Source: a bacterium (GTDB taxonomy: Bacteria; UBA9089; CG2-30-40-21). Taken from it: a stretch of DNA of 7,662 nucleotides. This document shows positions 1 through 5,869 of this stretch, piece after piece (position 1 is the first letter of the stretch; the number at the start of each line of letters is the position of its first letter). The notes beneath the pieces were generated by a model that was not told the origin of the DNA, ran no database searches, and saw only the letters and a list, made by a program, of their open reading frames with translations. The position numbers and the translations under genes are program-made. The DNA lies in the NCBI GenBank assembly GCA_018814245.1, contig JAHIZN010000379.1, positions 1 through 7,662 of the forward strand, written 5' to 3'.

Positions 1-47
1 TGAAAAACGGCTATTTCTTCCAATTTGGTTTGATTAAGTTGTATCAT
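1..47 (-). CDS. Start of an unidentified gene, cut by the window edge
   Basis: An ATG at 47-45 overlaps the TAA stop of the PEGA-domain gene (TAATG arrangement), and the frame stays open to the window edge, reading MIQLNQTKLEEIAVF. A purine-rich stretch (AAAAGGCGGGAG) lies just upstream of the ATG and can act as ribosome-binding site. The one-base stop/start overlap suggests that this gene is translationally coupled to, and in one operon with, the upstream PEGA gene. Fifteen residues are too few to name a family. Confidence 0.5.
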   Translation of the reverse strand, partial: MIQLNQTKLEEIAVF

Positions 48-1711
48 TACTCCCGCCTTTTCCCACCTTGATACGAGACGGTCGCATTATACCTTGTTTC
101 ACCCTTTATATCCTTTCCAATTCCAAAGACAACCTCTGTCTCATTCTTAAATATTTCCTTAAACCCGACTGCCCATCCATCAACCGTATCAAATTCAAGC
201 AGCAAGTTGTATACTCCCATAACAACAGGGATTTCTATTCCGCCAAATTCTCTATGTCCCTTTTCAGAGCAATACCCTGCCCCAAGATAACTGTCTCCCT
301 CAAAAAACCTTGTTGTTAAGGGATAACCCGTTATTAGAGAGACACCATTCTGTGCCTCTTGCTCCTTTTTTTGGGCATCATAAAAGGTATGATAGATGTC
401 CATACTCATATCCTTAGTCAGCCGATGCTTTAACCCAATGCCAAGCCCGGCTATCCTCATCTCCATCCCTTCAATTGGTAAACCAAACTTAAGAATAAAC
501 CATTCCGGATACCTTGCAGCCAAAAAGCATTCTCCCGGCAAAACCATATTGTTGGTTTGAATGGATAAAAGCTCTAAGGAAGGCTCTGGCTTCTTTTGAG
601 GAGCAATCGTTTCTCTAAGGCAAAGATTAACCTTTGTTGGCTGACCACTTTCTACAACAATCCCCCTTTTTTTGGAAGCAAACCCTGGTTTGGCTATCTT
701 AAGCGAATATCTTTGTGGGGCTATATCAGCAATCAATAAGGGTGTTATCCCTTTTAATGTCCCATTCAGATAAACAAAGGCTGAAGATGGTTCGGTCGTA
801 ACCATGAGTGAGCCTGAAACAGGTGTCTCCTTTGGTTTTTCCTGAAGGGATATAAGCATCAGCGAAAGATTTAGGAAGGAATAGCCCGGATTAAAAAATT
901 GAAGCATTTCCTCATAAGAATGATAATCAGGCTTAGCAAGCTTAATGGTTATTTCATCCTCATTGTTCTTAAACAAAAGCGGGGTACGACCAATGCTTTT
1001 GTCATTTACAATTATTTGCGATGGGGATGGGATTGAGGTAATTATCATCTCTCGATTATCCTCTCCCCAAACCACAGACACCTTTCTTGCTTCATCTCCG
1101 GGTCGTACTATCTTACCCTTAACCAATACAGCGGTACACTCCTGTAACGATGCCTTTGCTATTTGCAACATGCCTATTTTATCACCCTCATGAAAGACAT
1201 TGAGCATATCGCCGTCTTCAAGTCCAGACAAACTCCCCATATTTAGAGTAACATTCCGTCCCTTTGCCTGTTTTACCTGACACCTCAGATCATACCTTGA
1301 CAGGAATAACTCCAATATTTTTTCCTTCATTCCAACCAAATCTGTTCTGCCGGTATCAATAAAGCTAATATTCAATACTACAGAATCACCATGCTGAATA
1401 AAATTTCCAACAACCAGCACATCTACATCCAGAATCCTGCCAAGCACATACGCCTTTTGTCGGCTGATTTCCCCCACAGACTTTATGGATTTTGTTGTGA
1501 GTATCTTATCCACAGATACCCTGTCCAAAATATTATGCTCACAGGATAAAACATCTTCAAGAAGTTTTCTAACTGTATTTCCATCAGCAAGAGATGGTGA
1601 AGGGCTTATATCCTCAGGCTCAAGAATAGCTATACGAGCTGCCTCTAACTGAGACGAAAAAAGCAACAAACAAAGCAATAAACCAATAATAAATTTATTA
1701 ATCATACACAT
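47..1711 (-). CDS. Secreted CsgG/FlgT-like protein with two PEGA domains and a beta-rich C-terminus
   Basis: About 554 residues (numbers below count from the GTG at 1714; the chosen ATG is residue 2). Residues 4-25 form a signal peptide with a hydrophobic core (IIGLLLCLLLF) and a likely cleavage site after LEA. Residues 27-128 resemble the CsgG/FlgO/LpoB fold: RIAIL strand, then DRVSVDKIL, then a conserved-looking VDVLVVGNF and a FIDTGRT turn. Residues 145-210 resemble the small beta domain of FlgT-type proteins (VTLNMGSLSGLEDGDML, later VRPGDEA). Two PEGA repeats follow at about 224-290 (IIVNDKSIGRTPL) and 301-367 (VYLNGTLKGITPL). Residues 395-551 are rich in short alternating strands and may be an outer-membrane or surface beta domain. 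PEGA repeats are typical of surface and cell-wall associated proteins. The gene has its own promoter and is not functionally linked to the R-M genes beside it. A precise function cannot be assigned. Confidence 0.75.
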   Translation of the reverse strand: MCMINKFIIGLLLCLLLFSSQLEAARIAILEPEDISPSPSLADGNTVRKLLEDVLSCEHNILDRVSVDKILTTKSIKSVGEISRQKAYVLGRILDVDVLVVGNFIQHGDSVVLNISFIDTGRTDLVGMKEKILELFLSRYDLRCQVKQAKGRNVTLNMGSLSGLEDGDMLNVFHEGDKIGMLQIAKASLQECTAVLVKGKIVRPGDEARKVSVVWGEDNREMIITSIPSPSQIIVNDKSIGRTPLLFKNNEDEITIKLAKPDYHSYEEMLQFFNPGYSFLNLSLMLISLQEKPKETPVSGSLMVTTEPSSAFVYLNGTLKGITPLLIADIAPQRYSLKIAKPGFASKKRGIVVESGQPTKVNLCLRETIAPQKKPEPSLELLSIQTNNMVLPGECFLAARYPEWFILKFGLPIEGMEMRIAGLGIGLKHRLTKDMSMDIYHTFYDAQKKEQEAQNGVSLITGYPLTTRFFEGDSYLGAGYCSEKGHREFGGIEIPVVMGVYNLLLEFDTVDGWAVGFKEIFKNETEVVFGIGKDIKGETRYNATVSYQGGKRRE

Positions 1712-1716
1712 CACGA

Positions 1717-1721
1717 CTCCT
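1717..1721 (-). promoter_or_regulatory. Shine-Dalgarno site that decides the PEGA gene start
   Basis: AGGAG lies 5 bases before the ATG at 1711. Alternative in-frame starts are GTG at 1714 (spacing only 2) and ATG at 1705 (spacing 11), so 1711 is preferred. The ATG overlaps the TGA of the short hsdR-stub frame (TGATG), so both signals are interleaved here. Confidence 0.6.
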
Positions 1722-1734
1722 GATAGCTGAATAT

Positions 1735-1763
1735 ATTATACCCCAACTTTTTATATTTATCAA
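1735..1763 (-). promoter_or_regulatory. Sigma-70-type promoter for the PEGA-domain gene
   Basis: On the minus strand TTGATA (1763-1758) is followed after exactly 17 bases by a perfect TATAAT (1740-1735). The predicted start point is near 1728, giving a leader of about 17 bases that holds the AGGAG site. The match is one base short of consensus. It lies inside the short frame left from hsdR, so the PEGA gene can be expressed independently of the R-M operon. Confidence 0.65.
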
Positions 1764-1838
1764 CAAGTTTTTTTAGAAAAGATGGACACAAAAATTTAGC
1801 AACAAGCTTAATATATTCTGCTCTGGTTTCGGCTTCGT

Positions 1839-2732
1839 TCATAGATTACCTTTATTCTGGTTTACACCAATCTTCCAGACTCCTTTCTCAAGAAAGGCTT
1901 CTATGGTTTGGCGATTTGCTTTGTTTATCAAATTAGAGTGTGATACCTTATGTTTTTTTGCATATTCAGCAAGCGTCATAATATGTAAGCCTTCCAAATA
2001 CGCAAGCCTCTTGTGATAACTATTTGTAATCGCTTTGCCAACTATTTCCTCCATGATTTTTGTAGTACCTTTTTCGTCAAACTCCTTAAATGCATCGTAA
2101 TACATTTTTCTATCAATGAATTTTATATTCATTGGCACAAAACCTTCTCGTATAAGCAAATAATTATTTATTACTCTTCCGATACGGCCATTGCCATCAA
2201 CAAATGGATGAATATGTTCAAAATTAAGATGTAGCAGCGAGATACGCTTTATAATATTTTCATGGCTGTTAGCGTTATACACCGCAAGCATTTTCCCTAA
2301 TCTCGCTACTACCTCTTTTGGGTCCGGTGCTATGTGATTGGCAACCCTAACCCACTCACCGTCTTTGCGGAATCTTCCAGCAATATCATCCTTGATATTG
2401 GCTATAAGCATTTTGTGAAGCAACAGAATAACATCAAGGGTAAGCTCTTGTTCCTTGGCTCTTGTATCAATATAAGAAACTACCCGCGCGAGGTTTTTTG
2501 CTTCAAAAATTTCTCTTTCGGTTATGTATCTATCTAAATCTATTTGCAAAAGGATTTTCTCTGTTTCTTCAAGGGTAAGGGTGCTGTTTTCTATAGCGTT
2601 GGAGTTATACACCTGCTCAGCAACCTCTGCCTCACTTAATAATTTTATAAGTGATTGTTTGACTTCAGCCGCAATATAATACCGCTCTCTCAATTGATTG
2701 ATTGTATTAAAAATATGTAATATTTTTGCCAT
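1839..2732 (-). CDS. fic: Class II Fic family protein adenylyltransferase
   Basis: Fic enzymes transfer AMP from ATP to hydroxyl side chains of target proteins. Counting from the upstream GTG at 2756, the full motif HPFVDGNGRIGR spans residues 183-194, with catalytic His183 and the anion-binding GNGR loop. An N-terminal inhibitory motif (S/T)xxxE(G/N) is present as SNAIEN at 52-57, so this is an auto-inhibited class II protein, with Glu56 expected to block productive ATP binding. The C-terminal part (about 259-299, LAEYAKKHKVSHSNLI...GVWKIG) looks like a small helix-turn-helix of excisionase style, which could bind DNA. ATG at 2732 is chosen because the predicted transcription start falls on it; the GTG at 2756 has no good ribosome site and lies within the promoter. 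The stop overlaps the hsdR stub start (ATGA). Fic genes do occur inside type I R-M operons; the target here is unknown. Confidence 0.88.
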   Translation of the reverse strand: MAKILHIFNTINQLRERYYIAAEVKQSLIKLLSEAEVAEQVYNSNAIENSTLTLEETEKILLQIDLDRYITEREIFEAKNLARVVSYIDTRAKEQELTLDVILLLHKMLIANIKDDIAGRFRKDGEWVRVANHIAPDPKEVVARLGKMLAVYNANSHENIIKRISLLHLNFEHIHPFVDGNGRIGRVINNYLLIREGFVPMNIKFIDRKMYYDAFKEFDEKGTTKIMEEIVGKAITNSYHKRLAYLEGLHIMTLAEYAKKHKVSHSNLINKANRQTIEAFLEKGVWKIGVNQNKGNL

Positions 2733-2738
2733 AGTTGC

Positions 2739-2767
2739 AGTATATACCTTTTTCACTCTTTTGTCAA
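2739..2767 (-). promoter_or_regulatory. Near-perfect sigma-70-type promoter for fic
   Basis: TTGACA (2767-2762), a 17-base spacer and TATACT (2744-2739) on the minus strand. The expected start point, about 7 bases past the -10 box, is the A of the ATG at 2732, so the fic transcript would be leaderless or nearly so; no ribosome site lies at the right distance before that ATG. It lies between the hsdS stop (2816) and fic, so fic can be expressed even when upstream operon genes are not. Confidence 0.7.
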
Positions 2768-2773
2768 CATAAT

Positions 2774-2807
2774 CGTGAAAATTTGCAAAAAAATAGCAAT
2801 TTTCACG
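2774..2807. repeat. AT-rich inverted repeat upstream of the fic promoter, possible operator
   Basis: Arms CGTGAAAATTTGC (2774-2786) and GCAATTTTCACG (2796-2807) are complementary apart from one extra T, separated by a 9-base A-rich centre. It sits 9 bases after the hsdS stop and 6 bases upstream of the fic -35 box. Another TTTTTCAC half-site lies at 2749-2756, within the -35/-10 spacer. It has neither a GC-rich stem nor a following T run on the minus strand, so it looks like a protein-binding site more than a terminator. A candidate binder is the helix-turn-helix at the Fic C-terminus (inference). Confidence 0.5.
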
Positions 2808-2815
2808 GTTTTGAG

Positions 2816-3592
2816 CTATAAGTCCCCGTTAAAGGCTTTTTGCAGGATTGATTTTTTCAGCTCCTCAAGATCAAACAATTTTTGTTGGTAGATGGCTTCG
2901 AGCTTTTTGGTTTCGGTGGAAAGGGCGTCGAGTTTGGTGACGATGTGTGCCTGATCTTTAATAGATGGTAAAGCAATCTGTATTTCCTTTATCATTCCTA
3001 ACTTCAAAAATTTAGTGCCAGCACCAACTGATTTTTGCTTGAATTCTTTTAGACTTTTCAACATTTGGAAATATAGGTATCTGTAAAGCACTCGATTTTC
3101 GTTATTCACAGTAATAACATATGTTCTTTGATACGCATTGAATTTGCCTTTGTAATGTTTCACATTAAAGTCGCCCACAGCATTATTTCCTGCCAACAAG
3201 ATTGCTTCGCAATCAAAAGCATACTTATCAATCGCGTATATTTCTCTTGCGCAAGTAAAAAATGGATACTCGCCATCCTCTTTAGCCGCATTCACATCCA
3301 GCTTACCTGTTACAATGTTCACTAATGACCCTGCTGACTCTTTATCTGCATCCACCCCATGCAAATACGACTCAAAAAGCTCACGGCTATTCTGCAGATT
3401 CTTTTCCGCGTTTTCTTTTGCCTTAGCTAAAGCGACAAAAGACTCGTCCAGAATGGCGACGATGCGGTGTTGTTCGGATGCGGAAGGCAAAGGGATATTC
3501 ATTTCCTTTAGTTTCGCCTTGTTCAGCGTCATTCCCTTGAGCTTTACATCATTTTCAGCGGCCTTGCGCCAATCAAAGAAATGCAGGAAGTA
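2816..3592 (-). pseudogene. hsdS: hsdS, central and C-terminal part, out of frame with its start
   Basis: Type I specificity subunit: binds the DNA target half-sites and docks HsdM. Read in this frame from 3592 it continues the upstream half with YFLHFFDWRKAAENDVKLKG and then MTLNKAKLKEMNIPLPSASEQHRIVAILD, the classic conserved spacer region of HsdS, with a helical segment to about ESYL. A second target recognition domain follows (from about GSLVNIVTGKLD to GTKFLKLGMIKEIQIALPS), then the second conserved helical repeat (DQAHIVTKLDAL...LEELKKSILQKAFNGDL). The only ATG is at 3532, without a ribosome site, and a product from there would lack the first recognition domain. Stop codon is TAG. With one T added in the run at 3592-3596 the hsdS moiety would be about 375 residues, a normal length, so the loss is a single-base event. 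Confidence 0.85.
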
Positions 3593-4263
3593 AAAAGAAA
3601 CTCCTTCGACAGCTCTCGCTCATTAAAAATGGTCAACGCAGCAATTGCTTCATTTGTGAAGAGGTCGTGGCCCGCGAACGCTAACCGCCCAAGCATGAGT
3701 TTAAAACTCACCAGAAGCGTTCCCTTGCGGACGGTTTTGGAAATTGCAGCGCCTTTGTCCGAGAGGTATTCTTTGCTATCAACGACAATGTTGTCATCGG
3801 CATTTAGAAGATCTGCAATAGAAAGCCAAACATTATTCGTTTCCCGCTTCTCATCCCAGAATGCCTTGTTTGCTCGTGATGGAGTTTTCCCTAATTCGAT
3901 TTCACAAAGATGACCAAGCTTTTTTGTCTCCCACCCCTCTTTCCCGCCTGCGTATTGCTTATCCCGCTCATAAAACACCACGCCCACCCGTTCGATATGC
4001 TCTCTTAGCTTAGCGTGATTTAAGTCATCAAAAATCGATAGATCAATGGTGTATGGCAGCAATAGATCGTCTAATTCTGACGCTATCGTCGAACATAAAT
4101 CTGATGTTAACGCCTCGCCAAAGAGTGTTAAATCAATATCTGAGCCTGTCTTGAAGTTTCCCTTGGCGCGCGATCCATACAAAATCGCTTTTTCGATCTC
4201 CGAGAAATGTGCAAAAACAGCACAGATGCTTTCAATCGTTGTTTTGGTTAGCCCATATTTCAT
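3544..4263 (-). CDS. MNT-type nucleotidyltransferase fused to the HsdS N-terminal recognition domain (frameshifted end)
   Basis: Residues 1-100 are a minimal nucleotidyltransferase of the HI0073/MntA type: G30-S31, ten residues, D42-x-D44 (GSX10DXD), with a third acidic candidate at D74 (YTIDLSIFDD). Such proteins pair with a HEPN partner and in MntA-HepT act as antitoxin by adding AMP to the toxin. Stand-alone homologues end near VVFYER; here the frame runs on through DKQYAGGKEGWETKKLGHLCEI, where GWETKKLG is a typical beginning of HsdS, and continues through its first recognition domain to about residue 223. After that a one-base shift yields a spurious tail (TSCISLIGARPLKMM). The start overlaps the HEPN stop by ATGA, so translation is coupled. 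The fusion could be native or made by loss of the old stop; no ATG exists at the junction in the HsdS frame, only GTG GTG codons. Confidence 0.8.
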   Translation of the reverse strand: MKYGLTKTTIESICAVFAHFSEIEKAILYGSRAKGNFKTGSDIDLTLFGEALTSDLCSTIASELDDLLLPYTIDLSIFDDLNHAKLREHIERVGVVFYERDKQYAGGKEGWETKKLGHLCEIELGKTPSRANKAFWDEKRETNNVWLSIADLLNADDNIVVDSKEYLSDKGAAISKTVRKGTLLVSFKLMLGRLAFAGHDLFTNEAIAALTIFNERELSKEFLFTSCISLIGARPLKMM

Positions 4264-4685
4264 AATTTCTCATCTTCCTGATCATTAAGCATGGTGAATT
4301 TTTTCGCCATACTCTCAAAGGCAGGATAAAACCGTTCCATGATATCCTCAACAACCTCCTGAGCAATATTGAGGTTATAGGTATGCGAGGTTTTATTGCG
4401 AGCTTCTATCATTTTCATCCAGTCCTCACCTTGCTCAATAAGATTATTCTTAAACGCTGCTCGCGTCGTGTCTTTGGAACCGATCAAGCCCATGATCCCT
4501 TTATCCTCTAAATAATCTTTCAATACATTCCATGCCAGCTCATGGGTAAACTCAAAACTTTGAATCAATCCCTGCTGCTCGAGCTTGGATAATTCACGCG
4601 ATTGCGCCAATTCCATTGCCTCAACAAGCGTCTGAAATGCCTTCAGGTAGTTATTGAATCGCTGTTTCCATCGAATATCCTGCAT
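4260..4685 (-). CDS. HEPN-family nucleotidyltransferase partner (HI0074 type), candidate HepT-like toxin
   Basis: A 141-residue all-helical protein of the nucleotidyltransferase substrate-binding family (HI0074 type), part of the HEPN group. It starts IRWKQRFNNYLKAFQTL and carries the family's FEFTHELAWNVLKDYL stretch (44-59). Near the C-terminus RNKTSHTY at 96-103 fits the HEPN RX4HXY motif (R96, H101, Y103), which in HepT toxins forms the RNase site and whose Tyr is AMPylated by the MntA antitoxin. The ATG at 4685 has an AAAGGGGGAT ribosome site with 8-base spacing. It overlaps the downstream MNT gene by four bases. The motif supports a toxin-antitoxin pair, but HI0074 relatives are also described simply as substrate-binding partners, so toxicity is inference. 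The 309-bp element inserted upstream may have separated it from the operon promoter. Confidence 0.82.
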   Translation of the reverse strand: MQDIRWKQRFNNYLKAFQTLVEAMELAQSRELSKLEQQGLIQSFEFTHELAWNVLKDYLEDKGIMGLIGSKDTTRAAFKNNLIEQGEDWMKMIEARNKTSHTYNLNIAQEVVEDIMERFYPAFESMAKKFTMLNDQEDEKL

Positions 4686-4725
4686 AGCCTGATCCCCCTT
4701 TACAGCAGTCTTTCAGTTGTCTTCA

Positions 4726-4744
4726 TCATTTCCGCAGTAAATAA
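4726..4744. repeat. 19-bp direct repeat, left copy (probable target-site duplication)
   Basis: TCATTTCCGCAGTAAATAA, identical to 5054-5072; the match stops at both outer and inner borders, exactly where the element's inverted ends begin. On the minus strand it encodes a duplicate of the Bro-N tail including its TGA. Confidence 0.75.
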
Positions 4745-4774
4745 GTAACTGCTCAATATCCTGTGGCATATAAT

Positions 4775-4922
4775 TGTCATTCCTGCGAATGCAGGAATCT
4801 CATCTTTGTTGCCAACACAAAAAAACACAAAACACTCTTGCTGAAGTTTACCTCTTGTTATCATTTATCAACTACATATCATAACATTCAATCAGGAGAC
4901 TCCTGCATTCGCAGGAGTGACA
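4775..4922. repeat. Pair of inverted REP-like palindromes (REPIN-like unit)
   Basis: The 27-base left unit (4775-4801) begins TGTCATTCCTGCG, and the right unit (4896-4922) is its reverse complement with about three mismatches. Each also folds on itself: CCTGC-GAAT-GCAGG on the left, CTCCTGC-ATTC-GCAGGAG on the right. The intervening 94 bases are AT-rich and without a gene. GTCATTCC(T/C)GCG...GCAGGAATC palindromes are a familiar dispersed class in many environmental genomes. The unit is nested in the 309-bp element. Confidence 0.65.
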
Positions 4923-4970
4923 GTTTCGTTGTAATTGTGGAAGTAAACTTACAGCTCTTTTTTTCTTCAA

Positions 4971-5007
4971 CGATTCTCAGCGAACTCTGCGTCTCTGCGG
5001 TGAACAA
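4971..5007. repeat. Dispersed CTCTGCGTCTCTGCGGTGAA-type repeat
   Basis: This stretch contains the tandem-like CTCTGCGTCTCTGCGGTGAA; similar sequences (reverse: TTCACCGCAGAGACGCAGAG) are common interspersed repeats in several environmental bacteria. A shortened relative lies at 7549-7566. It is part of the 309-bp element. Confidence 0.4.
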
Positions 5008-5053
5008 ATTTTTTTTCGTAGCTTGCAAAATCAACATGTTATTGAGCAATTAC

Positions 5054-5072
5054 TCATTTCCGCAGTAAATAA
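5054..5072. repeat. 19-bp direct repeat, right copy, containing the Bro-N stop codon
   Basis: Exact copy of 4726-4744. Here it is the true 3' end of the Bro-N gene (YLLRK then TGA), so the insertion restored the complete coding sequence and did not truncate it. Confidence 0.75.
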
Positions 5073-5869
5073 TTTTCCCCGGAAACAACCTGCTTCCCTG
5101 TTTTTTCTTCCAAATCCTGCCGTGCTTTTTTGGCAATATTACCACCCTTTTTGCCAGCAGCCTTATTTTCTTCCATTCCAGTGGCTTCCATGGTTTCGGC
5201 TATCTGACGGGTGGAGAGTTCGGCTAATGCTGTAAAAATAATTTCAGCTTCGCTCATGTGATCGCGCAAGTTCTGAGTTTTCAATCTCTTGATATCCTTA
5301 TGATCTTTTACTGTTAGACCCGACCATTCCTGATGAATGATATTGGTTAATATGGCGTATTCTTCTCCTTTTTTGATGTCATGATCCTTCCAGTAATCGG
5401 TCAGTTTGTTGCGGGTTTCCTGCCCCATCATTCTCTGCTGAATCCATTTCTCGCTTCTGCCGTGCTGCTGCCAGTATTCGCGGGCTCTATCCAGGGATCG
5501 TGCCGGGTCTGCCATATCCTGCATCCGCTCGTAACCAACCTTTGCCAGCCAAAGCTTGATTGGCTCTGCCTTGGGGCTTGGCACGGACTGGATAAGACGC
5601 AGGAGCGTTTCTGGATTAGCAGCATCAGTAAGGTATTTTTTGCCATCAGACGCTTCCATTTTCAGTTGATCACATTTTGTGACGACCTCACTTCCCTCTT
5701 CTTTTAATCGATTTTTCAATGTCGTCCAATAACTTTGGGCTTTCTTGTGTTCATACTGCTCAATCAAAACAGCAATAATATCCACCACCGAAAAAAACCA
5801 GATTTCAGATTTTTCATCGTAAATTCTGCGAATCTTAAAATTTTCAAAGATAGCCAATGTATCTTTCAT
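5054..5869 (-). CDS. Bro-N domain protein, DinD/phage antirepressor-like
   Basis: A 271-residue protein. Residues 1-115 look like a Bro-N domain (IRRIYDEKSEIWFFSVVDIIAVL near the start, then KYLTDAANPETLLRLIQSVPSPKAEPIKLWLAKVG), as in BRO proteins and phage antirepressors, which bind DNA. Residues 165-271 resemble the C-terminal part of DNA damage-inducible protein D: EYAILTNIIHQEWSGLTVKDHK, NLRDHMSEAEIIFTALAELST, and the Gly/Lys-rich AAGKKGGNIAKKARQDLEEKTGKQVVSGENYL. The ATG overlaps the hsdM TGA (ATGA) and is preceded by AGGGGGAT, so it is coupled to hsdM. Genes of this kind are frequent passengers between hsdM and hsdS; a role in regulating the R-M operon or responding to DNA damage is plausible but unproven. 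Reading frame intact; its 3' end is part of the 19-bp repeat flanking the inserted element. Confidence 0.78.
   Translation of the reverse strand: MKDTLAIFENFKIRRIYDEKSEIWFFSVVDIIAVLIEQYEHKKAQSYWTTLKNRLKEEGSEVVTKCDQLKMEASDGKKYLTDAANPETLLRLIQSVPSPKAEPIKLWLAKVGYERMQDMADPARSLDRAREYWQQHGRSEKWIQQRMMGQETRNKLTDYWKDHDIKKGEEYAILTNIIHQEWSGLTVKDHKDIKRLKTQNLRDHMSEAEIIFTALAELSTRQIAETMEATGMEENKAAGKKGGNIAKKARQDLEEKTGKQVVSGENYLLRK

Larger units (their letters stand above)
1711..1842 (-). pseudogene. hsdR: hsdR stub: first codons of the type I restriction subunit fused to unrelated sequence
   Basis: A 43-codon frame starts at the ATG at 1842, which overlaps the fic stop as ATGA, and ends at TGA 1713-1711. Its first residues, MNEAETRAEYI, match the well-known N-terminus of one large HsdR family (MNEAETRAE-ID-, normally continuing into a KAAGW-like segment and then nuclease and helicase domains of many hundred residues). 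After residue 11 the resemblance ends: the following KLVAKFLCP... does not look like HsdR and soon runs into the promoter and ribosome site of the PEGA gene. I infer a deletion with a junction near 1809 that removed practically all of hsdR. The position right after hsdS/fic is where hsdR is expected. Chance similarity over 11 residues is possible, but the place and the ATGA overlap argue against it. Confidence 0.6.
4745..5053. mobile_element. 309-bp non-coding transposon-like element (MITE) with terminal inverted repeats
   Basis: The left end reads GTAACTGCTCAATATC and the right end, on the opposite strand, GTAATTGCTCAATAAC; similarity extends about 22 bases with a few mismatches. The ends abut exact 19-bp direct copies of TCATTTCCGCAGTAAATAA (4726-4744 and 5054-5072). 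It has no credible gene: the plus-strand frame through it (4763-5068) is a translation of repeats. It lies between the Bro-N and HEPN genes and contains a pair of inverted palindromes (4775-4922) and a CTCTGCG-type repeat (4971-5007). A mobilising transposase is not present in the window. A 19-bp target duplication is longer than most families make; families with long, variable duplications (for example IS1634-like) are one possible source. Confidence 0.72.

Noticed and set aside
2774..2807. Rho-independent terminator of hsdS
   Set aside because: The stem is AT-rich and no T run follows on the minus strand; the site directly precedes a strong promoter, so an operator is more plausible.
3544..3600. 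Programmed -1 frameshifting in hsdS
   Set aside because: A T run is present, but the codons do not form the canonical X-XXY-YYZ heptamer and I see no downstream hairpin; an indel is more likely.
4763..5068. Plus-strand 101-residue protein
   Set aside because: It begins CHSCECRNL, the usual translation of the GTCATTCCTGCG palindrome, and lies wholly in the repeat element.
4726..5072. CRISPR array or att sites from the repeated 19-mer
   Set aside because: Only two copies, flanking an element with inverted ends; no spacer periodicity, integrase or tRNA nearby.
5381..5707. Plus-strand frame opposite the Bro-N gene
   Set aside because: Antisense shadow of a gene with clear family resemblance; no ribosome site and no recognisable domain.
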